A stretch of DNA of 5,232 nucleotides from Anaerolineales bacterium (GTDB lineage Bacteria; Chloroflexota; Anaerolineae; Anaerolineales; DRMV01): positions 1 to 5,232 of the forward strand of contig WFUL01000055.1 of assembly GCA_015484985.1 (NCBI GenBank). The letters are read 5' to 3'. A model generated the notes under the pieces. It worked only from the letters and a program-made list of their open reading frames with translations, ran no database searches and had not been told where the DNA came from. This document shows positions 1-5,232 of the stretch, one piece after another (within the stretch, counting starts at the first letter, position 1; every line of letters starts with the position of its first letter). The translations under genes and the position numbers were made by a program.

Positions 1-1066
1 CCATCGGGGCATTCACACCCTGGCGGAGGAGGCCACGGAAGCTTACGAACAGGCCCGGGCTCGGGTGGCTCGCTTCATCGGCGCGGCGTATCCGGAGGAA
101 ATCGTCTTCGTGCGTAACGCGACGGAGGCCATCAACCTGGTGGCCAAGTCCTGGGGGAAGGCTTTCCTCCAGCCCGGAGACCTGGTGGTGGTCACCGAGA
201 TGGAACATCATGCCAACATCGTGCCCTGGCAACAATTGGTGGAGGAAAAGAGTATCCGCCTGGCCTTCGTCCCTGTGACGCCCGAAGGGCGGCTGGACCT
301 GGATGCGTACGCCCGCCTATTGGATCAGGGACCCAAATTGGTGGGCCTGGTGCACATGTCCAACGTCACCGGGACCGTCAATCCCATCGCGGACATGGCC
401 CGGATGGCTCATGAAGTGGGCGCTCAGGTCCTGGTGGATGGCGCGCAGTCCACGCCCCACTTCCCCATCAACGTGCAGGCCCTGGGGGTGGATTTCTACG
501 CCTTCTCTGGCCACAAGATGCTGGGTCCCAGCGGCATCGGCGTGCTGTACGCCCGTCGGGAGTTGCTGGAAGCCATGCCGCCCTTCCTGGGGGGCGGGGG
601 CATGATTCGCAAAGTGACCCTGGAAGGCTTCACCCCGGCCGAACTCCCGGCGAAATTTGAAGCCGGCACCCCGGCCATCGCGGAAGCGGTGGGCCTAGCC
701 GCGGCCATTGAATACCTGGAGAGCGTTGGGTGGGAGGCCATCACCGCCCACGAGCGGGCCCTGGGCGAGTACCTGCTTCCCCGGTTGTTGGAGATTTCCG
801 GACTGCGCCTCCTGGGCCCTACTTCCATGGACGACCGGGGCACCGTGTTCTCCTTCTGGCTGGATACGGCCCATCCCCACGACGTGGCCCAGGTCCTGGA
901 CCACTACGGCGTGGCGGTGCGGGCCGGGCACCACTGCGCGCAGCCTCTGCACCAGCGCTACGGCGTGCCGGCCAGCACCCGTGCCAGCCTGTACCTGTAC
1001 AACACCTTTGAGGACCTGGACCGCTTCCTGCAGGCCCTGCGGCACGTGGTGGAAATGTTTTCCTAA
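1..1066 (+). CDS. sufS: SufS cysteine desulfurase, 5'-truncated by the window edge
   Basis: PLP-dependent group II cysteine desulfurase (aminotransferase class V fold). It takes sulfur from L-cysteine as an enzyme-bound persulfide, releases alanine, and feeds the cytosolic SUF Fe-S assembly system. The frame is open from base 2 and gives 354 residues ending in TAA at 1064-1066. Visible family motifs, numbered from the first full codon: HRGIHTL at the very start, MEHHAN with the PLP-stacking His near residue 69, DGAQS, SGHK with the PLP Schiff-base Lys at residue 172 (bases 515-517), a FEAGTP segment, and RAGHHCAQP with the catalytic Cys at residue 312 (bases 935-937). Compared with E. coli SufS as I recall it (about 406 residues, Lys226, Cys364), about 54 N-terminal residues lie outside the window. 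The GTG at 65 is internal and not the start. All catalytic residues seen are intact. Other suf genes would be expected upstream but are not visible. CsdA-type paralogues are the only serious alternative. Confidence 0.95.
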   Translation, partial: HRGIHTLAEEATEAYEQARARVARFIGAAYPEEIVFVRNATEAINLVAKSWGKAFLQPGDLVVVTEMEHHANIVPWQQLVEEKSIRLAFVPVTPEGRLDLDAYARLLDQGPKLVGLVHMSNVTGTVNPIADMARMAHEVGAQVLVDGAQSTPHFPINVQALGVDFYAFSGHKMLGPSGIGVLYARRELLEAMPPFLGGGGMIRKVTLEGFTPAELPAKFEAGTPAIAEAVGLAAAIEYLESVGWEAITAHERALGEYLLPRLLEISGLRLLGPTSMDDRGTVFSFWLDTAHPHDVAQVLDHYGVAVRAGHHCAQPLHQRYGVPASTRASLYLYNTFEDLDRFLQALRHVVEMFS

Positions 1067-1094
1067 AGGGGTTTTCCCTTCCCCCGTAGAACAA

Positions 1095-1117
1095 GGCGGT
1101 GGTGCGTGACCACCGCC
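1095..1117. repeat. GC-rich hairpin in the convergent spacer, downstream of sufS
   Basis: Perfect 9-bp inverted repeat (GGCGGTGGT / ACCACCGCC) with a 5-nt loop, starting 28 bases after the sufS stop. No T-run follows on either strand, so it is not a classical intrinsic terminator. It could act as a 3' stability hairpin or a U-tract-less terminator. The structure is seen in the sequence; the role is inferred. Confidence 0.5.
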
Positions 1118-1169
1118 CTGAAGGTTGGTCCTTTCACAAATGGAGCCCGGTTTGTTGGGCCTTGAAACA

Positions 1170-1184
1170 GGCGGCTTTGCCGCC
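1170..1184. repeat. Short GC hairpin in the convergent spacer
   Basis: Perfect 6-bp inverted repeat GGCGGC / GCCGCC around a TTT loop. A weak 6-bp A/T inverted repeat follows at 1187-1201. On the minus strand the stem is followed by TGTTTC, a poor U-tract. It resembles the larger hairpin at 1212-1239 in composition and in its TTT-containing loop, and probably belongs to the same bidirectional 3'-end region. Confidence 0.4.
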
Positions 1185-1211
1185 GAAAAGAAGATTTCTT
1201 TGGGAGCGCTT

Positions 1212-1243
1212 TTTGCGGCGGGCTTTGGCCCGCCGCAAATTTT
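1212..1243. terminator. Candidate terminator hairpin between convergent sufS and treT
   Basis: Perfect 12-bp inverted repeat (1212-1223 with 1228-1239) with loop TTTG. The core GCGGCGGGC / GCCCGCCGC is flanked by TTT and AAA that extend the stem. Plus-strand reading gives a short TTTT tail at 1240-1243, compatible with terminating sufS transcripts. For treT transcripts the stem begins 3 bases after the stop codon but is followed by A residues instead of U, so it would serve there more as a 3'-protecting hairpin. Termination is inferred from position and stem strength; the U-tract is weak. Confidence 0.55.
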
Positions 1244-2481
1244 CATACCGCCAGCTCTGCGAAGAGTTTGAGATAGTCCCGCAGTAAACGGGGCATGAGG
1301 AAGTGCCGGCGTACGTGTTCCCGGCCGGCCTTTCCCATCCGTTGGGCCTCCACGGGATGTCGGAGCAGATACAGGACGCGCTCCGCCGCCTCTTCCACGG
1401 TTTCGACAAGGAAGCCTGTTTCTCCATCCCGCACCTGCAGGGGAATGCCGCCCACCCGACCGCCCACGACGGGTTTGCCTTTCCACAAGGCTTCGGTCAC
1501 CGCCAGGCCGAAGCCCTCACGGGTGGACTTTTGCACCACCACCGTGGCCATGGTCTGGAACGCGGCCACTTCCACCGGGCCCACACCGTGGAAGTTGTGG
1601 AGCACGTGGATGTCCATGTCTTCCCCGGCGTAGCGCAACACCCGGTCCAAGTAGAACCAGCCCTCGGGGTCGTCGTGGGCCATGACGCCCACCAGGGCCA
1701 GTTGCACCGTTGGCACTTCTCGTTTGACCGCCCGGTACGCGTCGATGACGCCCAGGGGGTCCTTCCAGGGATCGAAGCGGGCCACTTGGAGGAGCAGGGG
1801 TAGGTCGGGGTCGGGGCCGAAGCGGGCCACCGTTTCCCGGGCCCGGTCCGGGGCCATGGGTTGGTTTTTGGGCACCAGGGGGTCGATGGTCGGCGGAATG
1901 ATGCGGATGTGGGGTTCCCGGATGCCCGGAAAGACGAAATCCTGCAAGGTGAAGATGACCGCGTCGTACTCTTCCACGTAGGGGAGAAAGAAGGCTTGGA
2001 AGGGCGGATGGGGTCGGGAGGTGTCGATGTGACAGCGCCATATCCAGCGACGTCCTCCCCGGCCCTCGGCGAAGCGGCGCAGGCCCGCGGGTTGGGGGTC
2101 GTGCACCACCACGAAGTCGTACGCGCCGTCGAAGCGGGAGGCGTTCTCCCGGTTATAGCGCTCCCAGATGGCCTGCATCTCGGGCGTGAAGTCCAGGGCC
2201 ATGCCCTGCAGGCCGTTGTGGCAGGCTTTGGTCACCTGAAAGAACTCGTTTTCCCCGTGAATTACCTGCCACTGAGCGTCCAGCCCCACGTCCTGCATCA
2301 GGGGTACCAGGGATTGGAGGATTTCGGCCACGCCGCCTCCGAAGGCCGTGGCGTTGATGTGGACCACGCGCGCGCCTCGAAGCCGTCGGGCCAGTTCGTC
2401 GATTTCGTCCAGTAACGCGTCATCCACAATGCCGCGGTAGTCCTGGAGACGTTTGGGTTGTGTGGGAACGGTCTGTAACAT
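1243..2481 (-). CDS. treT: Trehalose glycosyltransferring synthase TreT (GT4 glycosyltransferase)
   Basis: Predicted cytosolic, GT-B fold, family GT4 retaining glycosyltransferase of 412 residues. The TreT family reversibly transfers glucose between an NDP-glucose and glucose to make or split trehalose. Its length and motifs fit Pyrococcus/Thermococcus TreT (about 415 residues) very closely: N-terminal RLQDYRGI (11-18), the glycine loop FGGGVAEI (47-54), NEFFQVTK (78-85), HDPQP (127-131), WRCHID (148-153), then in the C-terminal nucleotide-sugar domain ARFDPWK (234-240), VGVMAHDDPEGW (264-275) and the EX7E motif with Glu322 and Glu330 inside EGFGLAVTEALWKGKPVV. The ATG at 2479-2481 follows an AAGGAG site with 6-nt spacing, and the TGA is at 1243-1245. 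It is last in the sugar-transport operon, 123 bases after permease 2, which supports a role with an imported alpha-glucoside. Whether it works in synthesis or breakdown cannot be read from sequence. A trehalose phosphorylase-like GT4 is the nearest alternative but fits less well. Confidence 0.92.
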   Translation of the reverse strand: MLQTVPTQPKRLQDYRGIVDDALLDEIDELARRLRGARVVHINATAFGGGVAEILQSLVPLMQDVGLDAQWQVIHGENEFFQVTKACHNGLQGMALDFTPEMQAIWERYNRENASRFDGAYDFVVVHDPQPAGLRRFAEGRGGRRWIWRCHIDTSRPHPPFQAFFLPYVEEYDAVIFTLQDFVFPGIREPHIRIIPPTIDPLVPKNQPMAPDRARETVARFGPDPDLPLLLQVARFDPWKDPLGVIDAYRAVKREVPTVQLALVGVMAHDDPEGWFYLDRVLRYAGEDMDIHVLHNFHGVGPVEVAAFQTMATVVVQKSTREGFGLAVTEALWKGKPVVGGRVGGIPLQVRDGETGFLVETVEEAAERVLYLLRHPVEAQRMGKAGREHVRRHFLMPRLLRDYLKLFAELAV

Positions 2482-2487
2482 GGGCTG

Positions 2488-2493
2488 CTCCTT
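2488..2493 (-). promoter_or_regulatory. Shine-Dalgarno site of treT
   Basis: AAGGAG on the minus strand, 6 bases before the ATG at 2481. It is a strong match to the anti-Shine-Dalgarno sequence, fixes the treT start, and points to independent, efficient initiation after the 123-base spacer. Confidence 0.8.
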
Positions 2494-2553
2494 GATCGAG
2501 AGGTTCGCGGGAAAGCGATAGGGGTTTCGAACCGGCGCCCCGTTGCGTTGTCC

Positions 2554-2580
2554 GGATGGACCCGTCGTTGAGGTCCATTC
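2554..2580 (-). repeat. Inverted repeat in the permease 2 - treT spacer
   Basis: ATGGACC (2556-2562) and GGTCCAT (2572-2578) form a perfect 7-bp stem with a 9-nt loop; one more G-C pair (2554/2580) can form across a single mismatch. It lies 24 bases after the stop of permease 2 and about 60 bases before the treT ribosome binding site. No U-run follows. It could be a transcript hairpin or an operator dyad; nothing in the sequence decides. The rest of the spacer (2482-2604) shows no ORF or RNA gene. Confidence 0.4.
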
Positions 2581-2604
2581 CCGATGTCCGTTTTGGCCCG
2601 GGTT

Positions 2605-3453
2605 TCATCCCTTGATGGAACCTGCCAGAATTCCCCGCACGAAGTAACGTTGCAGGGTGAGGAAGACCACCAGGGGCAGGGCCATGGTGACGAAGGCCGC
2701 CGCGGTCAGCAGGTGCCAGTTCTGCCCTAAGGAGTTGACCAGGCCGGTGAGCTTCACCGTGAGGGGGGCCACGTCTTCCGTCCCGCCCAGGTAGATGAGG
2801 GCCACCAGGAGGTCGTTCCAGACCCACAGAAACTGAAAGATGGCCAGGGAGGCCAGGGCCGGGGTAGACAGGGGTAAGGCCAACCGCCAGAACGCGGTCC
2901 ACTGGGAAGCGCCGTCCAGGTAAGCGGATTCGAAGAGGTCTCGTGGCAGCGCGGCGAAGAAGTTGCGCAAGAGGTAGATAGCAAAAGGTAGGCCATAACC
3001 GGTATGGGCCAGCCAGATGCCGATGAAGGTGCCGGCCAGACCCAGGCGGTTGTACACCCGGAGCAGGGGAATCAAGGTCATCTGCAAAGGGACAATCATC
3101 AACCCCACCACCACGCCAAAAAGAAAGCGACGGGCGGGGAAGTCCATCCAGGCAAAGGCGTACGCGGCCAGTGCGGCCACGCTTATGGGAATCACGGTCG
3201 AGGGGAGGGTGATGAGCAGGCTGTTTCGGAAGGCTTGGGCCATGCCTTGTGCTGTGAGGATTTCGATGTAATTCTGAAGGGTGAACTGCCGCAAGTCCCA
3301 GAAGTGGGTGAAAACTGTCCACCAACCGCTGGAAAGTACCGCATCTCGGGGCCGGAAGGAACTGACCAACAACCCGATGGTGGGGGTGAGCCAAATCAGG
3401 GCCACGCTGATGAGCACTGCGTGTAGGAAGAAGCGTTCGGGACGTAGACGCAT
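2605..3453 (-). CDS. ABC sugar transporter permease, MalG/AglG type
   Basis: Inner-membrane permease subunit (282 residues) of a carbohydrate-uptake-1 type ABC importer, paired with the adjacent MalF-type permease. Six hydrophobic segments can be placed at about 11-32, 77-100, 109-130, 141-162, 198-220 and 248-269. The cytoplasmic EAA loop that docks the ATPase is clear at 175-195 (ESAYLDGASQWTAFWRLALPL, with the conserved DGAS core). The C-terminus RYFVRGILAGSIKG is typical of MalG-like subunits, and the length fits the family. The ATG at 3451-3453 is preceded by GGGGAG with 7-nt spacing; the TGA is at 2605-2607. The gene starts 50 bases after permease 1 ends, so the two are cotranscribed. 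The substrate is not encoded in this subunit; alpha-glucoside or trehalose is inferred from the binding protein and treT. AglG, MalG and ThuG cannot be told apart here. Confidence 0.93.
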   Translation of the reverse strand: MRLRPERFFLHAVLISVALIWLTPTIGLLVSSFRPRDAVLSSGWWTVFTHFWDLRQFTLQNYIEILTAQGMAQAFRNSLLITLPSTVIPISVAALAAYAFAWMDFPARRFLFGVVVGLMIVPLQMTLIPLLRVYNRLGLAGTFIGIWLAHTGYGLPFAIYLLRNFFAALPRDLFESAYLDGASQWTAFWRLALPLSTPALASLAIFQFLWVWNDLLVALIYLGGTEDVAPLTVKLTGLVNSLGQNWHLLTAAAFVTMALPLVVFLTLQRYFVRGILAGSIKG

Positions 3454-3460
3454 GAGTAGA

Positions 3461-3466
3461 CTCCCC
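3461..3466 (-). promoter_or_regulatory. Shine-Dalgarno site of the MalG-type permease
   Basis: GGGGAG on the minus strand, 7 bases before the ATG at 3453. It supports this start codon. It is a clearly better site than the one in front of permease 1. Confidence 0.65.
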
Positions 3467-3503
3467 GGGTCTCGTCGTTCACCTCCGACGGTGGACCCTC
3501 ACG

Positions 3504-4373
3504 TTACCGCTCCTCGTTTTCCAGAAAGCGACTCATGTTGATGAGCATGACGGGCAGAATGGCCAGGAGGAGGATTACGGCGATGGCGCTGGCTCGGCCG
3601 AAGTTTCGAAAGTGGAACATTTCCTTGTACATGCGGTTGGCAATCACCTCGGTATCGTAGTTGCCATTGGTCATGACGTACACGATGTCGAAGACTTTAA
3701 GCACGTTGATGATCATGGTTGTGGTCACCACCGCGAGGGTGGGCTTCATCAAGGGCAGGATGATGCGCCAGAAAATCTGCCATTCGCTGGCGCCGTCCAC
3801 GCGCGCGGCTTCGAGCAGTTCCCTGGGGATGCCTTTATAAGCCGCGGAGAGGATGACCAGGTTGAACCCGGTCCATATCCACACGCCTACCGCGATGAGG
3901 GAGAAGTTGTTGATGTGGCGATTGGTGAGCCAGGCCACAGGTTTGGTATGGAACACGTTCACCAGAATGGCATTGAGCAGCCCGATTTGCGGGGCCTGCG
4001 GTGGACGGTAGGCGTACATGAAGAGCCAAATCACGCCCGCGCCCGCGAAGGAAATGGCCATGGGCAGGAACACCGCGGACTTGAACAGGCTTTCGTACCG
4101 CACCCGATCGGCCATGACCGCGAGGACGAGCCCTAAACTCACCGTGGTGGAAGTGAAGACCACAATCCATAAGAGATTATTGCGGAAGGCGATGCGCATG
4201 GGCCGGGCGGTGAACACCCAGCGGTAGTTCTCCAGCCCAATGAACGTTTCCCCGCGCGCATCGTAGAAGCTGAGCCGCAGGGTTTCCACCGTGGGATACA
4301 CCAGGTACGCGGCCAGGATGAGCAGCGCGGGGGACAGATACAGCCAGGGGAGCCAAGACTTTTGCCAGCGCAT
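3504..4373 (-). CDS. ABC sugar transporter permease, MalF/AglF type
   Basis: First permease subunit (289 residues) of the same importer. It belongs to the short MalF class with six membrane segments, lacking the extra N-terminal helices and large periplasmic loop of E. coli MalF. Segments sit at about 8-28 (LPWLYLSPALLILAAYLVYP, the usual start), 66-88, 97-120, 157-178, 212-232 and 263-283. The EAA loop for the ATPase is at 188-208 (EAARVDGASEWQIFWRIILPL). The ATG at 4371-4373 is the first possible ATG after an in-frame TGA at 4380-4382, and the first membrane helix starts just after it, so the start is secure. The ribosome binding site is poor (GACGAG-like at best). A 126-base structured spacer separates it from the binding-protein gene upstream. 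The TAA is at 3504-3506. By operon context the substrate is probably an alpha-glucoside. Confidence 0.93.
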   Translation of the reverse strand: MRWQKSWLPWLYLSPALLILAAYLVYPTVETLRLSFYDARGETFIGLENYRWVFTARPMRIAFRNNLLWIVVFTSTTVSLGLVLAVMADRVRYESLFKSAVFLPMAISFAGAGVIWLFMYAYRPPQAPQIGLLNAILVNVFHTKPVAWLTNRHINNFSLIAVGVWIWTGFNLVILSAAYKGIPRELLEAARVDGASEWQIFWRIILPLMKPTLAVVTTTMIINVLKVFDIVYVMTNGNYDTEVIANRMYKEMFHFRNFGRASAIAVILLLAILPVMLINMSRFLENEER

Positions 4374-4381
4374 GGCTCGTC

Positions 4382-4409
4382 AGGGTAGTCGGCGGTCAGC
4401 AGCCAGCGG
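4382..4409 (-). repeat. Left heptamer arm, inverted relative to the right array
   Basis: On the minus strand this reads as consecutive 7-base units CCGCTGG (4403-4409), CTGCTGA (4396-4402) and CCGCCGA (4389-4395), followed by a degenerate unit at 4382-4388. The right-hand array at 4462-4503 read on the plus strand has the similar units CCGCTAT and CTGCTAA in the same order. The two arms are therefore inverted copies and can pair in RNA. This arm ends 8 bases before the start codon of permease 1, so it occupies the position where a Shine-Dalgarno site is expected to begin. Confidence 0.55.
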
Positions 4410-4414
4410 TTGTT

Positions 4415-4463
4415 GGGGGGCGGTGGGCCGGCGGAAGAGATCCTCCAGCCCACCGCTTCCCCC
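4415..4463 (-). repeat. Strong intercistronic hairpin between binding-protein and permease genes
   Basis: In the minus-strand transcript GCGGTGGGC (4456-4448) pairs perfectly with GCCCACCGC (4428-4420) over 9 bp. After a 2-nt AA bulge, GGGGG (4463-4459) pairs with CCCCC (4419-4415), giving 14 pairs around a 19-nt loop. No U-run follows, so it is unlikely to be a full terminator. Established parallel: the E. coli malE-malF junction carries REP hairpins that protect the abundant binding-protein mRNA from 3' decay. The same role, or partial attenuation, is inferred here from the same position. Confidence 0.7.
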
Positions 4464-4503
4464 GCTACCCGCTATCTGCTAACGGCTATCCGCTCACGGC
4501 TAC
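4462..4503 (-). repeat. Six tandem heptanucleotide repeats spanning the binding-protein stop codon
   Basis: Minus-strand consensus is DTAGCSG, in six contiguous 7-base units: GTAGCCG (4503-4497), TGAGCGG, ATAGCCG, TTAGCAG, ATAGCGG and GTAGCGG (4468-4462). The TAG stop of the sugar-binding protein is part of the first unit. Because 7 is not a multiple of 3, the TAG and TGA triplets in the array fall in all three frames. Heptamer arrays of this kind are known as short tandemly repeated repetitive sequences in some bacteria; whether this family is repeated elsewhere in the genome cannot be seen here. Confidence 0.7.
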
Positions 4504-5232
4504 TTGTAGGCGTCCTGGGCCGCGGCCTCGATGGCCTGGAGCACCTCATCCAGAGGTTGGCCGCTCACGTAGTCCAGCACGCCCTGCCAGAAGGCGCCCG
4601 CACCCACCGCGGCCGGCATCAGGTCCGAGCCGTCGAAGCGGGCCACCTGGGCCTCCACGATGGCCTTGGCCATGTTGCGGGTCAGGTCGTCGGGGTAGGC
4701 ATCCAGGGGCACCTGCTTGTTCGCGGAGATGAAGCCGCCCTTCTGGGCCCAGATGGTCTGGGGTTCCGCGCTGGCCAGGTACTTCACGAACTCCCGCACC
4801 TCGGGCGTGTCGTTGAAGACCACCACCACGTCACCCGCGATGAGGGCCGGCGTGCCCCATTTGGGGTCGATGGGAGGCAGCACGAAGAAGTTGTAGTCTT
4901 CACCCGCGGTCAGGCCCTCGGGGAAGAAGCCAGTGATGAAGGACGCCTGCCGGTGCAGATAGCAGCCAGGCGGATCATCGAAGAGGGGCCGAGGGGCATC
5001 ACCAAAGCTGGTATTGAGGGCGCCTTCCGGTCCGCCGTAGACGTAGTTCTCGTTGAGCACGATTTCGCCGAACATCTCCCAGGCCTTCTTGACCGCTTCA
5101 TCGGTCCAGGGGATTTCGTGGCGGACCCACTTGTCGTACACCTCGGGCCCCGCGGTGCGCAGCATGATGTCCTCAATCCAGTCGGTGCCGGGCCAACCGC
5201 TGGCCGCACCGCTCTCCAGGCCGATGCACCAA
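4500..5232 (-). CDS. ABC sugar-binding protein, AglE-like (extracellular family 1), N-terminus outside window
   Basis: C-terminal 243 residues of an extracytoplasmic solute-binding protein that captures a sugar and delivers it to the two permeases. The frame stays open to the right edge: 22 residues precede the Met at 5163-5165 and read CIGLESGAASGWPGTDWIEDI, so that Met is internal. Family members usually have about 420-470 residues, so the signal peptide and N-lobe are missing. Recognisable stretches are IPWTDEAVKKAWEMFGEI, GCYLHRQASF (about residues 89-98 of the fragment) and FFVLPPIDPKWG, followed by the usual VKYLASAEPQTIWAQKGGFISANK segment. The GWPGTDWIEDI and PPGCYLHRQASF blocks recall rhizobial AglE, the alpha-glucoside (sucrose, maltose, trehalose) binding protein; this is from memory and the exact substrate is uncertain. 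The TAG at 4500-4502 lies within a heptamer repeat array. It is the most upstream visible gene of the operon. Confidence 0.88.
   Translation of the reverse strand, partial: WCIGLESGAASGWPGTDWIEDIMLRTAGPEVYDKWVRHEIPWTDEAVKKAWEMFGEIVLNENYVYGGPEGALNTSFGDAPRPLFDDPPGCYLHRQASFITGFFPEGLTAGEDYNFFVLPPIDPKWGTPALIAGDVVVVFNDTPEVREFVKYLASAEPQTIWAQKGGFISANKQVPLDAYPDDLTRNMAKAIVEAQVARFDGSDLMPAAVGAGAFWQGVLDYVSGQPLDEVLQAIEAAAQDAYK

Noticed and set aside
65..1066. GTG at 65 as the start of the cysteine desulfurase
   Set aside because: The frame is open upstream to base 2 and encodes the conserved HRGIHTL block of SufS, so the true start is left of the window.
695..1486. 263-residue minus-strand ORF across sufS, the convergent spacer and treT
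   Set aside because: It is antisense to sufS and out of frame with treT, with low-complexity Arg/Gly/Pro composition typical of GC-rich shadow frames.
2523..2533. GGTTTCGAACC, resembling a tRNA T-arm
   Set aside because: No matching acceptor stem, anticodon arm or CCA-side pairing is present on either strand; it is a chance near-palindrome.
2420..3394. 324-residue minus-strand ORF overlapping permease 2
   Set aside because: It is a frame-shifted shadow of the permease, rich in Pro, Arg, Gly and His, with no recognisable domain; the overlapping frame has clear EAA and membrane features.
3454..3503. Possible hairpin CGTCG / CGACG between the permeases
   Set aside because: It is only 5 bp with an 8-nt loop in a GC-rich region, and no tail or other support is present.
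3612..4136. 174-residue plus-strand ORF opposite permease 1
   Set aside because: It is antisense to a well-supported permease, with His/Gly/Asp-rich composition from complementing membrane codons and no ribosome binding site or motif.
4382..4503. CRISPR-like repeats in the binding-protein/permease spacer
   Set aside because: The units are 7 bases, contiguous and degenerate, with no spacers of constant length, so they are not a CRISPR array.
4500..5165. ATG at 5163-5165 as the start of the sugar-binding protein
   Set aside because: The frame continues to the window edge with conserved residues (GWPGTDWIEDI); a start here would leave a fragment without signal peptide or N-lobe.

Overview
This is a GC-rich bacterial window (roughly 60% G+C by eye) with densely packed genes. 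It holds two transcription units that converge on a spacer at 1067-1242. The plus-strand unit ends with a 5'-truncated sufS cysteine desulfurase. The minus-strand unit is a four-gene carbohydrate operon, read right to left: an ABC sugar-binding protein (5'-truncated by the right edge), two ABC sugar permeases (MalF/AglF type, then MalG/AglG type), and a GT4 glycosyltransferase that closely matches trehalose glycosyltransferring synthase (TreT).

Layout: 1-1066 sufS (+, partial); 1067-1242 convergent spacer with several GC-rich hairpins; 1243-2481 treT (-); 2482-2604 short spacer with a small inverted repeat and the treT ribosome binding site; 2605-3453 permease 2 (-); 3504-4373 permease 1 (-); 4374-4499 an intercistronic spacer made of a strong hairpin flanked by inverted heptanucleotide repeats; 4500-5232 sugar-binding protein (-, partial).

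How the genes work together: the binding protein and two permeases would import an alpha-glucoside such as trehalose, maltose or sucrose. TreT reversibly joins or splits trehalose using NDP-glucose and glucose, so the operon could take up trehalose and turn it into NDP-glucose plus glucose, or make trehalose as a compatible solute. The order binding protein, permease, permease, TreT recalls the Thermococcus trehalose/maltose locus. No ABC ATPase gene lies in the window, so it must come from upstream or from a shared ATPase elsewhere. sufS belongs to Fe-S cluster assembly and is not obviously connected to the sugar operon.

The organism is probably a bacterium, possibly thermophilic: TreT is best known from thermophiles, and two of the genes have good Shine-Dalgarno sites. 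A lineage such as Chloroflexota is plausible but cannot be shown from this sequence. The protein-coding content is of known families. The least explained element is the structured heptamer/hairpin spacer at about 4382-4503. I found no evidence of a new multi-gene system, phage, IS element, CRISPR array or RNA gene.
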